Assembly: GCA_016196035.1 (NCBI GenBank)
Contig: JACPYM010000080.1
Coordinates: 1-32,562, forward strand
Source: Acidobacteriota bacterium
GTDB lineage: Bacteria > Acidobacteriota > Blastocatellia > RBC074
Length of the DNA stretch: 32,562 nt
Direction of reading: 5' to 3'
In this document: positions 24,168 through 32,479 of the stretch, in pieces
Layout: every line of letters starts with the position of its first letter
How positions within the stretch are numbered: the first letter of the stretch is position 1
Position numbers and translations under genes: made by a program
The notes under the pieces: generated by a model
Seen by the model: only the letters and a program-made list of their open reading frames with translations
The model's database searches: none
What the model was told of the DNA's origin: nothing

Positions 24168-24752
24168 TCAACCAAGCCGAAGTTGCGCGAGTTGTTGTTT
24201 GATCTCCGCCAACTCCGCGAGCAGTGCGGCGTGTTGGCGTTCAGCCAGCGGCGGCGTTTTGGCTTCGATAAAAAACGTGCCGCAGGGATCCAGCACGCAG
24301 CGTTCGATCTCGTTCAGATTTTTGAAGCCCTGACGATGCGCGACCGTCAGCAACTCAGACTCGGTCAAGAGTTCTTTCGCCAACACTCGCGGCTGGACGC
24401 AACCGTTTTCAACGAGCACGGCGGGGGAGCCTTCAACAATTTGGTCGAGGCGGCGGTGGCGAAAGAGAAAGCGCACCACCAGATAGTTCACCGCCAGCAG
24501 CGTGAACGCGCCAATCAGGCCGCCAGTCACGGAAGTGTCATCGCCGATAATCGCGTTCTGCACGGTGTTTGAGAGCGACAACAGCACGACCAGATCAAAG
24601 GGATTGAGTTGCGCGAGTTCGCGTTTGCCGAACACGCGCAACACCACCACCAGAAAGACGTAAACGATGATCGGGCGGAGCATTTTCTCCGCGATGGGCA
24701 GCGTGAGGTGGAACATGTCGGTGGCGGATCGTGCGAAGATCGTGAGTGGCAT
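24168..24752 (-). CDS. DUF421 membrane protein (YetF/YcaP family)
   Basis: This 194-residue protein has three N-terminal membrane spans (LRPIIVYVFLVVVLRVFG; FDLVVLLSLSNTVQNAIIG; GAFTLLAVNYLVVRFLF). The conserved family motifs GKRELAQLNPFDLVVLLSLS and NAIIGDDTSVTGGLIG are both present. A soluble domain follows, with EGSPAVLVENG, KELLTESELLTVAHRQG and an IERCVLDPCGTFFIE strand. A C-terminal helix (LAELAEIKQQLAQL) could pair into a coiled coil. Family members are inner membrane proteins of unclear role, linked to spore or stress functions in Bacillus. GGGAGAAG is 6 bases before the ATG. Confidence 0.9.
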   Translation of the reverse strand: MPLTIFARSATDMFHLTLPIAEKMLRPIIVYVFLVVVLRVFGKRELAQLNPFDLVVLLSLSNTVQNAIIGDDTSVTGGLIGAFTLLAVNYLVVRFLFRHRRLDQIVEGSPAVLVENGCVQPRVLAKELLTESELLTVAHRQGFKNLNEIERCVLDPCGTFFIEAKTPPLAERQHAALLAELAEIKQQLAQLRLG

Positions 24753-24783
24753 AGGTAACTTCTCCCGGATAGGCGAAATAAAA

Positions 24784-24908
24784 TAGGACTTACGCAGGAA
24801 TTTGCCACAGAGACACGGAGGAGAGCAGAGAATCTCGCCATGAGAGCCGAAAATCTCTGTGACTCCGTGCCTCTGTGGCCAGCTTGCGCGCGTTTTGCGT
24901 AAGCCCTA
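24784..24908. repeat. 125-bp imperfect palindromic element with TTACGCA ends
   Basis: TAGGACTTACGCA (24784-24796) pairs with 24896-24908 with one mismatch. Inside, GCCACAGAGACACGGAG (24804-24820) pairs with 24863-24879 with one mismatch. The inner CCACAGAG-ACAC type sequence is familiar from dispersed repeats in many bacterial genomes. No ORF is present. It lies in the upstream region of the DUF421 gene, just beyond the terminator of the next gene. Confidence 0.75.
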
Positions 24909-24946
24909 TAAAAAAAGGCTATCGGTAGCTCTTGTCACCGACAGCC
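24909..24946 (-). terminator. Rho-independent terminator of the acidic-protein gene
   Basis: On the minus strand GGCTGTCGGT pairs with ACCGATAGCC (one G-T pair) around a 10-base loop and is followed directly by seven T residues. It lies 32 bp after the stop codon at 24979. It is the clearest intrinsic terminator in the window. Confidence 0.85.
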
Positions 24947-24978
24947 CCAACAACCCATAGAGGATAGAAGTCAGTCCG

Positions 24979-25497
24979 TTACTTCACTTGATCCTCCCAG
25001 GTGTCAGCCGAAGTGTCAGCTTCGTTGTGCACGTCGCCATCATTGTCACCAGGTTCCGGATCGTCAATGGCAGTGGCGCCTGCGGCAGGCACAGCGCCGT
25101 CGTCGGCAGTGGTTTCGCTGTTATCCGCGGCGTGCTGCGCCAGCCGGGCCAGTTCCTCCGGCGTCGCGTCGTGCGGGTCATCAGCGACGGCGGGATTGAT
25201 GCCGAGTTGTTGCAACAGTGCCTGCGCCCCCGCACCGGAAACGCCGAGTCTGCCCAGCAGTCCCCCAACCAGTTCCCGTTTTTGTTCCGGCGCGAGAAAA
25301 CTGGTCGCCTGATTGAGCCGTTCGGCCAGCGGCGCGCCGCCCAACGAGGTCACCGCCGCGCCCAGCACCGACCCAAGCAATCCGCTTTCAGTACCAGTTT
25401 CAGTACCAGCCGCCGCCTCGGTTGAAGTTGTTTCGGAGGCTTGCTGCTTGCTTGTGACCTGATTGACCAGGCCGCCCAGGGTATCTTGCCAACCCAT
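24979..25497 (-). CDS. Acidic protein of unknown function, 172 aa
   Basis: The start is MGWQDTLGGLVNQV. Ala/Gly/Thr/Ser-rich stretches follow, including a helix-rich middle with APEQKRELVGGLLGRLGVSG and ALLQQLGINPAVADD. The last 60 residues are very acidic (IDDPEPGDNDGDVHNEADTS). The middle resembles the helical repeats of YidB/DUF937-type proteins, but I cannot be sure. There is no signal peptide or membrane span. AAGGAG stands 6 bases before the ATG, and a strong terminator follows, so it is a monocistronic gene. Confidence 0.75.
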   Translation of the reverse strand: MGWQDTLGGLVNQVTSKQQASETTSTEAAAGTETGTESGLLGSVLGAAVTSLGGAPLAERLNQATSFLAPEQKRELVGGLLGRLGVSGAGAQALLQQLGINPAVADDPHDATPEELARLAQHAADNSETTADDGAVPAAGATAIDDPEPGDNDGDVHNEADTSADTWEDQVK

Positions 25498-25792
25498 GCG
25501 TTTCTCCTTCTGACGCGCTTGGCGTCTTTACACAGTTTATGGCGCGCGGCGGTGTTGACTCCTCACCACTGGAAAACGCCGCCACGCGCCCGTCCGTGCC
25601 GCTTGCATTGCAATGATCCTGCTCAACAAGCAACACAGTCCCTCCTTGCCTCCATTTTCGTTCCCGCCCCACCAACTGCTCGTGAACGCGCTCGACGCAG
25701 CCAAACCAAACCCGGCCCCCCTTCCCCCCAAGTTAAGTGACCGGACTGGCGCATGCGAGACGGGCACGTTCACGAACAGTAGCGCGCGTAAG
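25498..25792. other. Non-coding gap between the acidic-protein and BON genes
   Basis: I see no supported gene. The stretch 25630-25735 is a run of pyrimidine-rich sequence on the plus strand. A TTGCATTGCAA dyad near 25605 could be part of the promoter of the minus-strand gene, but no good match to a known promoter type is visible. Confidence 0.3.
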
Positions 25793-26182
25793 TTATTGTT
25801 TCGCCGGAGCCGCCGCCTTGGCCGGTTTCAGCGGTTTTTCGATGGTGATGTTGTTGACGACGGATTTCGCGCCAGCGGCTCTGGCGAGGCTGCTGACACC
25901 GCCCTTACTGCCTGAGTTCTTGACCGTACCGGTGAAGGTGGCAACGCCGCCCGCCACCGTGGCGCTGATGTTTTCCGCTTTCAACTTCGGCGCAGCCGCC
26001 AGCCGCTTTTGAATGTCAGCCTGAATTTCGGCGTCGCTTTTGACCACGGTGGCTTTTGCCTTTTTTTCTGTTTTAACAGGTGCAACCGTTTTCGTCGGTG
26101 GCATGGGCGTTTGGGCGGCGGCGGCGACCGCCAACAACCCCGCCAAAGTCGCGCTCCCGATCATTGCTTTCATCTTCGTCAT
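25793..26182 (-). CDS. Secreted BON-domain protein
   Basis: This 129-residue protein has a signal peptide (AMIGSATLAGLLAVAAAAQ). A Lys/Thr/Pro-rich linker follows, then one BON domain (about 52-116: SDAEIQADIQKRLAAAPKLK, ISATVAGGVATFTGTVKN, AKSVVNNITIEKPL). The tail is Ala/Lys/Pro-rich. BON domains bind phospholipid or outer membrane components in periplasmic proteins such as OsmY, so a role in envelope stability is likely. GGAGG is 7 bases before the ATG. A weak sigma-54-type promoter match lies upstream at 26226-26241. Confidence 0.85.
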   Translation of the reverse strand: MTKMKAMIGSATLAGLLAVAAAAQTPMPPTKTVAPVKTEKKAKATVVKSDAEIQADIQKRLAAAPKLKAENISATVAGGVATFTGTVKNSGSKGGVSSLARAAGAKSVVNNITIEKPLKPAKAAAPAKQ

Positions 26183-26683
26183 AGGTTTTCCTCCATGCCT
26201 CGCTTAAATACCGATCAGACAATTCAGCAACGACGCGCCCATTCCACCACCCTCGCGCGCGTCGGCGCCTTTGCTACAAACTTGCGCCGGTACTGCTTGG
26301 GACTACCTACGCCGGGAACCGTATGCGGGCAGCCTCGTTGCTGGAAAGCTGGTTGTTGTCGTTGTGCTGGATCAATCAACCGGAACACGCAGCCATGATC
26401 CGGTTGCTGCGGCGGCCTCGAACGTTTGCTCGCGGCAGTCGTGCGGTGTGCAATGGATGTGCCAGTCACGCAATCTGCGTTTCTCTTCCATTTACTAGGC
26501 GATTCACCTTTGACGGAAGCAGCGGGTTGTGTCGTTTGTGTAACGGGTCTTAACCCGCTGACCAAAGCGCCACGCATCAAACACAACAAACGCGCAACAA
26601 ACGCGCAACAAACGATGCTGACGGCGGCGCTGTTTGCCTGCAAATACCGCCCGCAACGCGGTGGGGGAGCCGGTGACAGGCTT
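26183..26683. other. Gene-poor stretch upstream of the 69-aa ORF
   Basis: No convincing gene is seen on either strand. Long open frames (up to 213 codons) are present but look like GC-driven shadows without ribosome sites or recognisable sequence. Local features are a CGGGT-CTTA-ACCCG hairpin near 26545-26558 and an 11-bp tandem repeat CAACAAACGCG, two full copies and one partial, at 26584-26614. Confidence 0.35.
26226..26241 (-). promoter_or_regulatory. Weak sigma-54-type promoter candidate for the BON gene
   Basis: The minus strand reads TGGGCGCGTCGTTGCT. GG and GC are ten bases apart and TTGCT is a good -12 element, but the -24 element is poor. Distance to the BON start at 26182 is suitable. 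Confidence 0.25.
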
Positions 26684-26699
26684 TGGCATATCGGTTGCC
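26684..26699 (+). promoter_or_regulatory. Sigma-54-type promoter of the 69-aa ORF
   Basis: TGGCATATCGGTTGCC has GG and GC ten bases apart and matches TGGCAY-R-N4-TTGC throughout. The predicted start near 26710 leaves about 40 bases to the ATG at 26751. Confidence 0.5.
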
Positions 26700-26750
26700 A
26701 AACGGTCAGGCAACTGCCCAAACCGGGCACATTCGTTGAGGAGGATGTCC

Positions 26751-26960
26751 ATGGCGCCAAAAGCAAAACTGATCAAACGCCCCGAACAGCACACGGAAGG
26801 CGCTTCCACGTCGCCGGCCAGCCATCCGCATTCCACCAACGTAACGAGTACGCCCCTGGCCGTTACGCGGGGCTGGGTACAACAGCGACAAGCCGTTCAA
26901 CCGCCAAATCCGCGCGTCGCCTTTGCCGCGCTCTTCACCCCGTCCATCACGACGAACTAA
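26751..26960 (+). CDS. 69-aa protein of unknown function
   Basis: The product begins MAPKAKLIKRPEQHTEGAST and ends FAALFTPSITTN. It is basic, Pro/Thr/Ser-rich, with no membrane span or signal peptide. The last 30 residues (WVQQRQAVQPPNPRVAFAALF) look more ordered than the rest. GAGGAGG is 6 bases before the ATG. The sigma-54-type promoter 50 bases upstream supports a real gene. A short polar leader and ordered tail could suit a peptide precursor, a small DNA- or RNA-binding protein or a regulator; I cannot choose between these. Codon use looks like its surroundings. No neighbour on the same strand lies within 490 bp. Confidence 0.5.
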   Translation: MAPKAKLIKRPEQHTEGASTSPASHPHSTNVTSTPLAVTRGWVQQRQAVQPPNPRVAFAALFTPSITTN

Positions 26961-27454
26961 GCACGGTGCGCCCGCAAGCCTGCGGGGCTTACCGAGGTTT
27001 CGCTTTGAACCTACAAGCGGCTACCAGCCACCCGCCGCCGCAGGTCAGTCGCCCCCCTAATCGGTGAACCAGTGATCATCAACGATCACAACGCCCGCGA
27101 CGCGCGTGCCACCTCTCCCCTGCGGCCTGTGGGCGTAATGACGAACAGCTCTGCCGCGGCACGAGTTCCGTGTCCAGTCCTTTGCGCGCGGCTGGCACGG
27201 CAGCCAGGAGCAAACGCGCCCAGCGCGGGCGACGAACAAAATCGAGATTCAGATAACAACCTGCGGTCGGACTGGCGGGCGGACTGGCGGGCGGACGCAT
27301 AGTGAAGTACATTTCAACCGCATCCGGTGAGGATTGGCGGCGCTGTCGGCAAGCCTCAAACTTTCGCACTCACAAGGTCAATCAAGGAAATCGCCCACTT
27401 CGACGCGCTTTCGGATGAGTCTGTCGCAGGTCTTTCGGCAACCCAGATAAAACT
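26961..27454. other. 494-bp gap before the DUF1549/DUF1553 gene
   Basis: I see no gene. It contains small dyads (GTGATC-N6-GATCAC at about 27072-27089 and CCTGCGGGGCTTACC near 26980) and a 12-bp tandem repeat GGACTGGCGGGC, twice, around 27270-27295. The promoter of the long downstream gene should lie in the last 150 bases. No sigma-54 match with correct spacing is there. Confidence 0.35.
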
Positions 27455-30400
27455 ATGACACGCTTGAAACTCTGTCTGAGCTTGGCGCTCCTGGCTTTTT
27501 CGGTTTCGCTGGCCTGGCATAAGCCAGTGCCGGTGTTTGCCGCACAGGATGTGCAGTTCAACCGCGACATCCGCCCGTTGCTGTCCGACCGTTGTTTCTT
27601 TTGTCACGGGCCGGACGAAAAAAACCGCAAGGCGGGCTTGCGCCTCGACACCTTTGAAGGCGCAACCAAAGATCGCGGCGGTTATCGCGCGATTGCGCCG
27701 GGCAAGCCGGACGAAAGCGAATTGCTGCGGCGCGTCACCTCACACACACCGGGCGAAATGATGCCGCCCGCCGCCGCCAACAAAGCGGCCATCACGCCCG
27801 CCGAGGCCGCCTTGTTGCGACGCTGGATCGAACAGGGCGCCAAGTATCAAGGCCATTGGGCCTTTCAACCGCTCGCGACAACGGAACCGCCCGCCGTCAA
27901 AAATACCAACTGGGCGCGCAACGGAATTGACCGCTTCATTCTGGCGCGGCTTGAACGCGAAGGTATTCAGCCTTCGCCGCAAGCCGACGCGCGCACCTTG
28001 ATACGCCGCGTCTCGCTTGATTTGACGGGCCTGCTGCCAACGCCAACTGAAGTCGCAGCGTTCGTCAAAGCATTTGAGAAAGCGACGCCGCGTCAGCAAG
28101 ACACGGTGTATGCCGCGCTCGTCGAACGGCTGCTCGCTTCGCCGCATTATGGCGAACGCTGGGGGCGGCATTGGCTCGATCAGGCGCGCTATGCCGATTC
28201 CAACGGCTACACGATTGATGGCGAACGCGCCATGTGGCCGTACCGCGACTGGGTGATTCAGGCGCTCAACGCAGACAAGCCGTTCAACCAATTTACCATC
28301 GAACAACTCGCGGGCGACCTCTTGCCCAATCCGACAAAAGCGCAACTCGTCGCCACCGGCTTTCACCGCAACACCGTCATCAACGAAGAAGGCGGCGTAG
28401 ACCCCGAACAGGCGCGCGTCGAACAGGTGCTGGATCGCGCCAACACGACGGGCGCGGTCTGGCTCGGCCTCACTGTAGGCTGCGCGCAATGCCACACACA
28501 CAAATTCGATCCCATCCCGCACAAAGAGTATTACCAGCTTGTCGCCTTCTTTAACTCGACGATGGATTACAACAACCAAGGCCCGGTGGTGCCTGTCCAA
28601 CGCGGCGAACTGTTTGGCAAACCTGAAGCAGATGCCGAACCAACCGATACGCCGCTGGCCCAGCGCGGGCCACGTGCGATGTCGCGCGGCGAATTGCAGC
28701 AGGATGAATGGGAACGCACAGAGATCGCCCGGCTCGAACGCAATCCGGCGGTGACGGCACCGAACAAAGTCGTTGAGTGGCTGCCGTTCGAGGTTGTCAA
28801 ACTCGACACCGAAGCCCACGGCCAGTTGCAACGTTTGGCAGACGGCTCGTTTTTGACGACCTCGAACGCCTCGCAAAATGACGCCTATCGCATCCTGGTC
28901 AGGATTCGTTCCCCGCGCGTCGCCGCCGTGCGCTTGAGCGTCTTGCCGCATGCAGCCTTGCCGCAAAATGGCCCCGGCTTGGGCGCGGATGGTTCATTCG
29001 CCTTGAGCGAGTTTTATATCGAATCGGAAGGCGGCAGCCATCGTTTCAGCGAGGCCTTTGCCGATGATGAGCAAAGCGCCGCTCCGGCCCGCGCGGCAAC
29101 CGACGGTGATCGGCGTACAGGTTGGTCAATCAAGGCGGACACCAAACCGCACGCAGCCACCTTTGTGTTTGGACAGAACAAAGCGTTCGCCAGCCGCCAG
29201 TTGCTCTTCATCTTACGGCACGACGCCAGCGAAGGGCGCGGCCTCGGTCATTTCAAAATCGAAATCGCGACCGAAACGCCGCACGATGCCCGTGGCGCGT
29301 CATTGCTGGCAGCGCTCAAAACCGCCACGAAGGCGCGCACGCCCGAACAACAAGCCCAAATCAACGCCGCCTTTGCCTCGGCGCGCGCGGTCAGAGAAAA
29401 GCAGGCGGGCAATGCCGTCCTGGCGATGGTCATGCACGACACCAACGTGCCGCGCGAATCGTACATTTTGACGCGCGGCGATTTCACGCGCCCCGACAAA
29501 GCCGCGGGCGTATTGCAACCCAACGTCCTCAGCGCCATCGCGCCCGCGTTGCCCGAAACCGCCAAAACACGCACGCGCCTCGATCTCGCCAAGTGGCTGG
29601 TTGATGCGGCCAACCCGCTCACGCCGCGCGTCACCATGAATCGCGTCTGGCTGCATTATTTCGGGCGCGGCATCGTCGAGACCGAAGAGGATTTCGGAAC
29701 GCAAGGCTCACTGCCCACGCATCCCGAATTGCTTGACTGGTTGTCGGGCGAATTCATCCGCCAAGGCTGGAGCCTAAAAGCCATGCACCGCCTCATCGTC
29801 AACAGCGCCACCTATCGGCAAGCCTCCGACGCACGCAAAGACCTGAGCGAAGCTGACCCGCGCAATCTGTTGCTGGCCCGGCAGGAACGCTTCCGTGTCG
29901 AAGCCGAAATCGTGCGCGATGCCGCCCTGAGCGCCAGCGGCCTGCTCAACCCACGCATCGGCGGCCCCAGTGTGCGTCCACCGCAACCCGACGGCGTCTA
30001 CGCCTTCACGCAAAACAAAAAGAACTGGGTGGCGGCCACAGGAGCCGAACGCTTTCGCCGCGCGCTCTATACCCAGTTTTATCGTAGCGCGCCATACCCG
30101 CTGTTCACGACGTTCGACTCGCCCGATTTCCAGACCGTCTGCACGCGGCGGCAACGTTCCAATACGCCGTTGCAATCCTTGACGCTGGCGAACGACCCGG
30201 CCTTCCTCGAAATCGCGCAAGGTCTGGCCGCACGGCTTGTGCGCGATGTGCCGGGCGAATTCACCGCGACGCTGGATGCGCGCTTGCGGCACGCATTCGC
30301 GTTGTGTTTTAGCCGCCCGCCAAGCGCCACGGAACTCGCCGCCTTGCGTAGTTACGTCGAGCGGCAAGCGCAAGGCTTCACCAGCCAACCCGCAACGGCC

Positions 30401-30517
30401 GCGGCGCTGGTGGGCAAAGAGTTGACGAAAGCCGGCTTGACCGAAGCGCAAGCTGCGGCGCTGACGGCGGCGGCGCGGGTGTTGTTCAATACGGACAACT
30501 TCATCACGCGGGAGTAA
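27455..30517 (+). CDS. DUF1549/DUF1553 'planctomycete cytochrome c' (PSD1-type) protein
   Basis: This 1020-residue secreted protein has a signal peptide ([17 protein letters not shown]), then a cytochrome-c-type domain with haem motif CFFCH (47-51) and a later CAQCH (343-347). DUF1549 (about 160-370: [40 protein letters not shown]) follows. DUF1553 is C-terminal (about 700-960: [60 protein letters not shown]). Between them is a beta-sandwich-like segment. The family, abundant in Planctomycetota and Acidobacteriota, is usually paired with a DUF1501 gene and thought to act in polysaccharide or sulfated-glycan breakdown. Here no DUF1501 partner follows. There is no strong ribosome site, but the ATG fits the signal peptide. 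Confidence 0.92.
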   Translation: MTRLKLCLSLALLAFSVSLAWHKPVPVFAAQDVQFNRDIRPLLSDRCFFCHGPDEKNRKAGLRLDTFEGATKDRGGYRAIAPGKPDESELLRRVTSHTPGEMMPPAAANKAAITPAEAALLRRWIEQGAKYQGHWAFQPLATTEPPAVKNTNWARNGIDRFILARLEREGIQPSPQADARTLIRRVSLDLTGLLPTPTEVAAFVKAFEKATPRQQDTVYAALVERLLASPHYGERWGRHWLDQARYADSNGYTIDGERAMWPYRDWVIQALNADKPFNQFTIEQLAGDLLPNPTKAQLVATGFHRNTVINEEGGVDPEQARVEQVLDRANTTGAVWLGLTVGCAQCHTHKFDPIPHKEYYQLVAFFNSTMDYNNQGPVVPVQRGELFGKPEADAEPTDTPLAQRGPRAMSRGELQQDEWERTEIARLERNPAVTAPNKVVEWLPFEVVKLDTEAHGQLQRLADGSFLTTSNASQNDAYRILVRIRSPRVAAVRLSVLPHAALPQNGPGLGADGSFALSEFYIESEGGSHRFSEAFADDEQSAAPARAATDGDRRTGWSIKADTKPHAATFVFGQNKAFASRQLLFILRHDASEGRGLGHFKIEIATETPHDARGASLLAALKTATKARTPEQQAQINAAFASARAVREKQAGNAVLAMVMHDTNVPRESYILTRGDFTRPDKAAGVLQPNVLSAIAPALPETAKTRTRLDLAKWLVDAANPLTPRVTMNRVWLHYFGRGIVETEEDFGTQGSLPTHPELLDWLSGEFIRQGWSLKAMHRLIVNSATYRQASDARKDLSEADPRNLLLARQERFRVEAEIVRDAALSASGLLNPRIGGPSVRPPQPDGVYAFTQNKKNWVAATGAERFRRALYTQFYRSAPYPLFTTFDSPDFQTVCTRRQRSNTPLQSLTLANDPAFLEIAQGLAARLVRDVPGEFTATLDARLRHAFALCFSRPPSATELAALRSYVERQAQGFTSQPATAAALVGKELTKAGLTEAQAAALTAAARVLFNTDNFITRE

Positions 30518-30566
30518 GAGGGTGCAGGACGATAAACCAGTTGAGCAATTAATTTGTGGAGGCCAA

Positions 30567-31085
30567 ATGACAAAGATTAAGAAAAGCGTGCCAACGGTAG
30601 CTGATAGGAATCGGCAAGTAGTGACAGAAATCAATAACACCCAAGCGATTACAGCCCCACGAGCGACAGGAATCAAGATTCCCCAAGTGATTACAGCCCC
30701 ACAATGGTATAACCGCACGGATGGAATTTTTGGTAATTTACCTATTCATTACATTGCTTCAGTCATATATGCCAGCATCGCTCTCGCCCCAGCGGCTTTA
30801 TACCTCTTATTTGGGAGCGAGCTTGGAACCGGTCTAAAAAACCTCTGGTGGGCAAAACTATTGGGGCTAATCTGGGCACTGATTGTATCAGTGGCACTTC
30901 CCACATGGTCTTGGCTTGAAGCGCGTGCTTTTGAACGTTGGTTGATAGACAAGGAGTTTGACTTAGACACCTGCAAAATAGAACGCGACTATTTTAAGTT
31001 GATGAACGACTCAGCTAAGAACTTCTGGGCTGGTGTGCTTGCGATTTATACACTTGCAGGAATTTGGGGGTTGGTATTGAAATAA
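30567..31085 (+). CDS. Low-GC membrane protein, 172 aa, unknown function
   Basis: The soluble N-terminal 55 residues include a tandem 14-residue repeat (VTEINNTQAITAPR then ATGIKIPQVITAPQ) encoded by a 42-bp duplication (30621-30704). Three hydrophobic spans follow: IASVIYASIALAPAALYLLF, LGLIWALIVSVALPTWSW and FWAGVLAIYTLAGIWGLVL. Composition is clearly more AT-rich than the neighbours, with many AAA, ATT and AAT codons, which suggests recent transfer. GGAGG is 4 bases before the ATG at 30567; a GTG at 30522 is rejected. No family is recognised. Confidence 0.7.
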   Translation: MTKIKKSVPTVADRNRQVVTEINNTQAITAPRATGIKIPQVITAPQWYNRTDGIFGNLPIHYIASVIYASIALAPAALYLLFGSELGTGLKNLWWAKLLGLIWALIVSVALPTWSWLEARAFERWLIDKEFDLDTCKIERDYFKLMNDSAKNFWAGVLAIYTLAGIWGLVLK

Positions 31086-31152
31086 CAAGCGGCATCTACA
31101 TGGAGCTTTAGACCTCATCTGTCGGCAGTTTCTTAGTGTGATCGGAATCAGC

Positions 31153-31689
31153 ATGGGTAGTAATAAGATTGTATTTCCAGATGCTATCGCTGGGCTGCTG
31201 GCAGGAGACTTTTCGCGCCTTGCCCCGTTGTTTGCGGACGACAAGCCTGAAGCTGGACAGCGTTGTGCCATCATCGTTTGGGTTGAACAAGGGTTGTTTG
31301 CAAATGAACCGAAAGCGTTGGCGGAAGCCTTGTCCTGTGCCTGCTTCCTCGGTTGCACCACCGTTGCCGAAACTCTGATTCAGCACGGCGTAAACGCCGA
31401 GGCAGGCAACGGGACGGGGCTGAATGCCTTGCATTGGGCGGCCAATCGCGGGCAGTTGGAGGTCGTTCGCTTGTTGCTGCAACACCAGACGCCGCTGGAA
31501 ACGCGCAGCATGTATGGCGGGACGGCGCTGGGAACGGCTGTCTGGGCAGCCATTCACGAACCGCGCGGCGACCAGTTGCCAATTATTGAGGCATTGCTCG
31601 ATGCTGGAGCGCGTGTGGATGAAGCAGAATATCCGACGGGCAATGAACAAATTGATGAATTGCTCCGGCGACACGGCGCAGTTGCTTAA
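31153..31689 (+). CDS. Ankyrin-repeat protein, 178 aa
   Basis: The N-terminal half (FPDAIAGLLAGDFSRLAPLF) is helical. Recognisable ankyrin repeats follow: FLGCTTVAETLIQHGVNAEA, GLNALHWAANRGQLEVVRLL, and GGTALGTAVWAAIHEPRGDQ followed by a LLDAGARVDEAE end. The TALxxAxxxG-type turns are present. Such proteins bind other proteins; no enzyme domain is attached. There is no signal peptide. The ATG at 31153 has only a weak GGAA site; a GTG at 31138 is an alternative. It lies 67 bp after the low-GC gene and may share its transcript. Confidence 0.85.
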   Translation: MGSNKIVFPDAIAGLLAGDFSRLAPLFADDKPEAGQRCAIIVWVEQGLFANEPKALAEALSCACFLGCTTVAETLIQHGVNAEAGNGTGLNALHWAANRGQLEVVRLLLQHQTPLETRSMYGGTALGTAVWAAIHEPRGDQLPIIEALLDAGARVDEAEYPTGNEQIDELLRRHGAVA

Positions 31690-31724
31690 ATAAACACGCA
31701 AAAGCGCAATGATGCCGAGGTTTT

Positions 31725-31925
31725 CACCGCGTTAGCGGTGGCTGAATTTAGCCGTGGGTTTTCAACCCACGGAAAGCTGGAAAGGAAATCCCCGTGTCGC
31801 GTCAGCGACACCTGAATTGAATCTTTCGCTGATATTCAAACGTCGCTGACGCGACGTGGTTGGCTTGCTGATCGTTTCCGTGGGTTGAAAACCCACGGCT
31901 AAATTCAAACCGTCGCTACGCGACG
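31725..31925. repeat. Array of hairpins upstream of msrB
   Basis: Six short stems follow each other: CACCGC-GTTA-GCGGTG (31725-31740), CCGTGGGTT-TTC-AACCCACGG (about 31752-31772), GTGTCGC-GTCA-GCGACAC (31794-31811), ACGTCGC-TGAC-GCGACGT (31840-31857), a second copy of the CCGTGGG stem inverted (31875-31907) and CGTCGC-TAC-GCGACG (31911-31925). 31743-31775 and 31875-31907 are exact reverse complements over 33 bp. The array fills the gap between the ankyrin gene and msrB and encodes nothing. It is REP/BIME-like; a structured leader RNA is also possible. Confidence 0.75.
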
Positions 31926-31984
31926 AAGAAAAGAGAATCGGCGGCGAATATTGGCGCTGCCCGCAATCAAAGGAGCAAAGTTCA

Positions 31985-32479
31985 ATGTTGAAATGGTTCG
32001 ATGTGCTTCGATTGGCAAGAGAGGGAAACCTGGAACCCGAACGCAAAGTGTTCAAACCCGATGAAGAATGGCGGGCGCAATTGACGCCGGAGCAATACTT
32101 CGTGACGCGCCAGCACGGCACCGAACGGGCCTTCAGTTCGGAAATGTGCAGCCTATTCGAGCCGGGGTTATACGGCTGTGTTTGCTGCGACACGCTGCTG
32201 TTCGATGCCAGCGAAAAGTTTGAAAGCGGGACGGGTTGGCCTTCGTTTACGCAACCGATCAAAGACAATGCGATTGCCTATCACGCCGACCAGTCTTACG
32301 GGATGGTCAGGGTCGAAACGGTCTGCAACACCTGCGACGCACACTTGGGGCACGTGTTTCCCGACGGGCCTGCGCCCAGCGGATTGCGCTATTGCATGAA
32401 TGCTGTCTCACTGAAAAAGATCAAAGGAGACGGCATGATGAGTAAGAGGTGCGGCGGTAAACTCCAGTTGCGAAAGTAG
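31985..32479 (+). CDS. Methionine-R-sulfoxide reductase B
   Basis: This 164-residue protein reduces methionine-R-sulfoxide in oxidised proteins, using thioredoxin. The MsrB domain is intact: TPEQYFVTRQHGTERAFSSE, zinc ligands Cys65/Cys68 (CVCC) and Cys114/Cys117 (CNTC), FESGTGWPSF, HLGHVFPDGP and catalytic Cys137 in GLRYCMNAVSL. There is no signal peptide. AGGAG stands 9 bases before the ATG. The family normally ends soon after RYCxN; here the last 17 residues (GDGMMSKRCGGKLQLRK) lie inside the 139-bp inverted repeat and are probably not native MsrB sequence. It may be a slightly altered C-terminus with full activity. Confidence 0.93.
   Translation: MLKWFDVLRLAREGNLEPERKVFKPDEEWRAQLTPEQYFVTRQHGTERAFSSEMCSLFEPGLYGCVCCDTLLFDASEKFESGTGWPSFTQPIKDNAIAYHADQSYGMVRVETVCNTCDAHLGHVFPDGPAPSGLRYCMNAVSLKKIKGDGMMSKRCGGKLQLRK

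Noticed and set aside
24801-24840. Possible sigma-54 promoter for DUF421
   Set aside because: Candidate GG and GC pairs are spaced 9 or 11 bases, not 10, and lie inside the palindromic repeat.
26426-27067. 213-codon plus-strand open frame
   Set aside because: It overlaps the better supported 69-aa ORF in another frame, is Arg/His/Gln-rich like a GC-driven shadow, and has no ribosome site.
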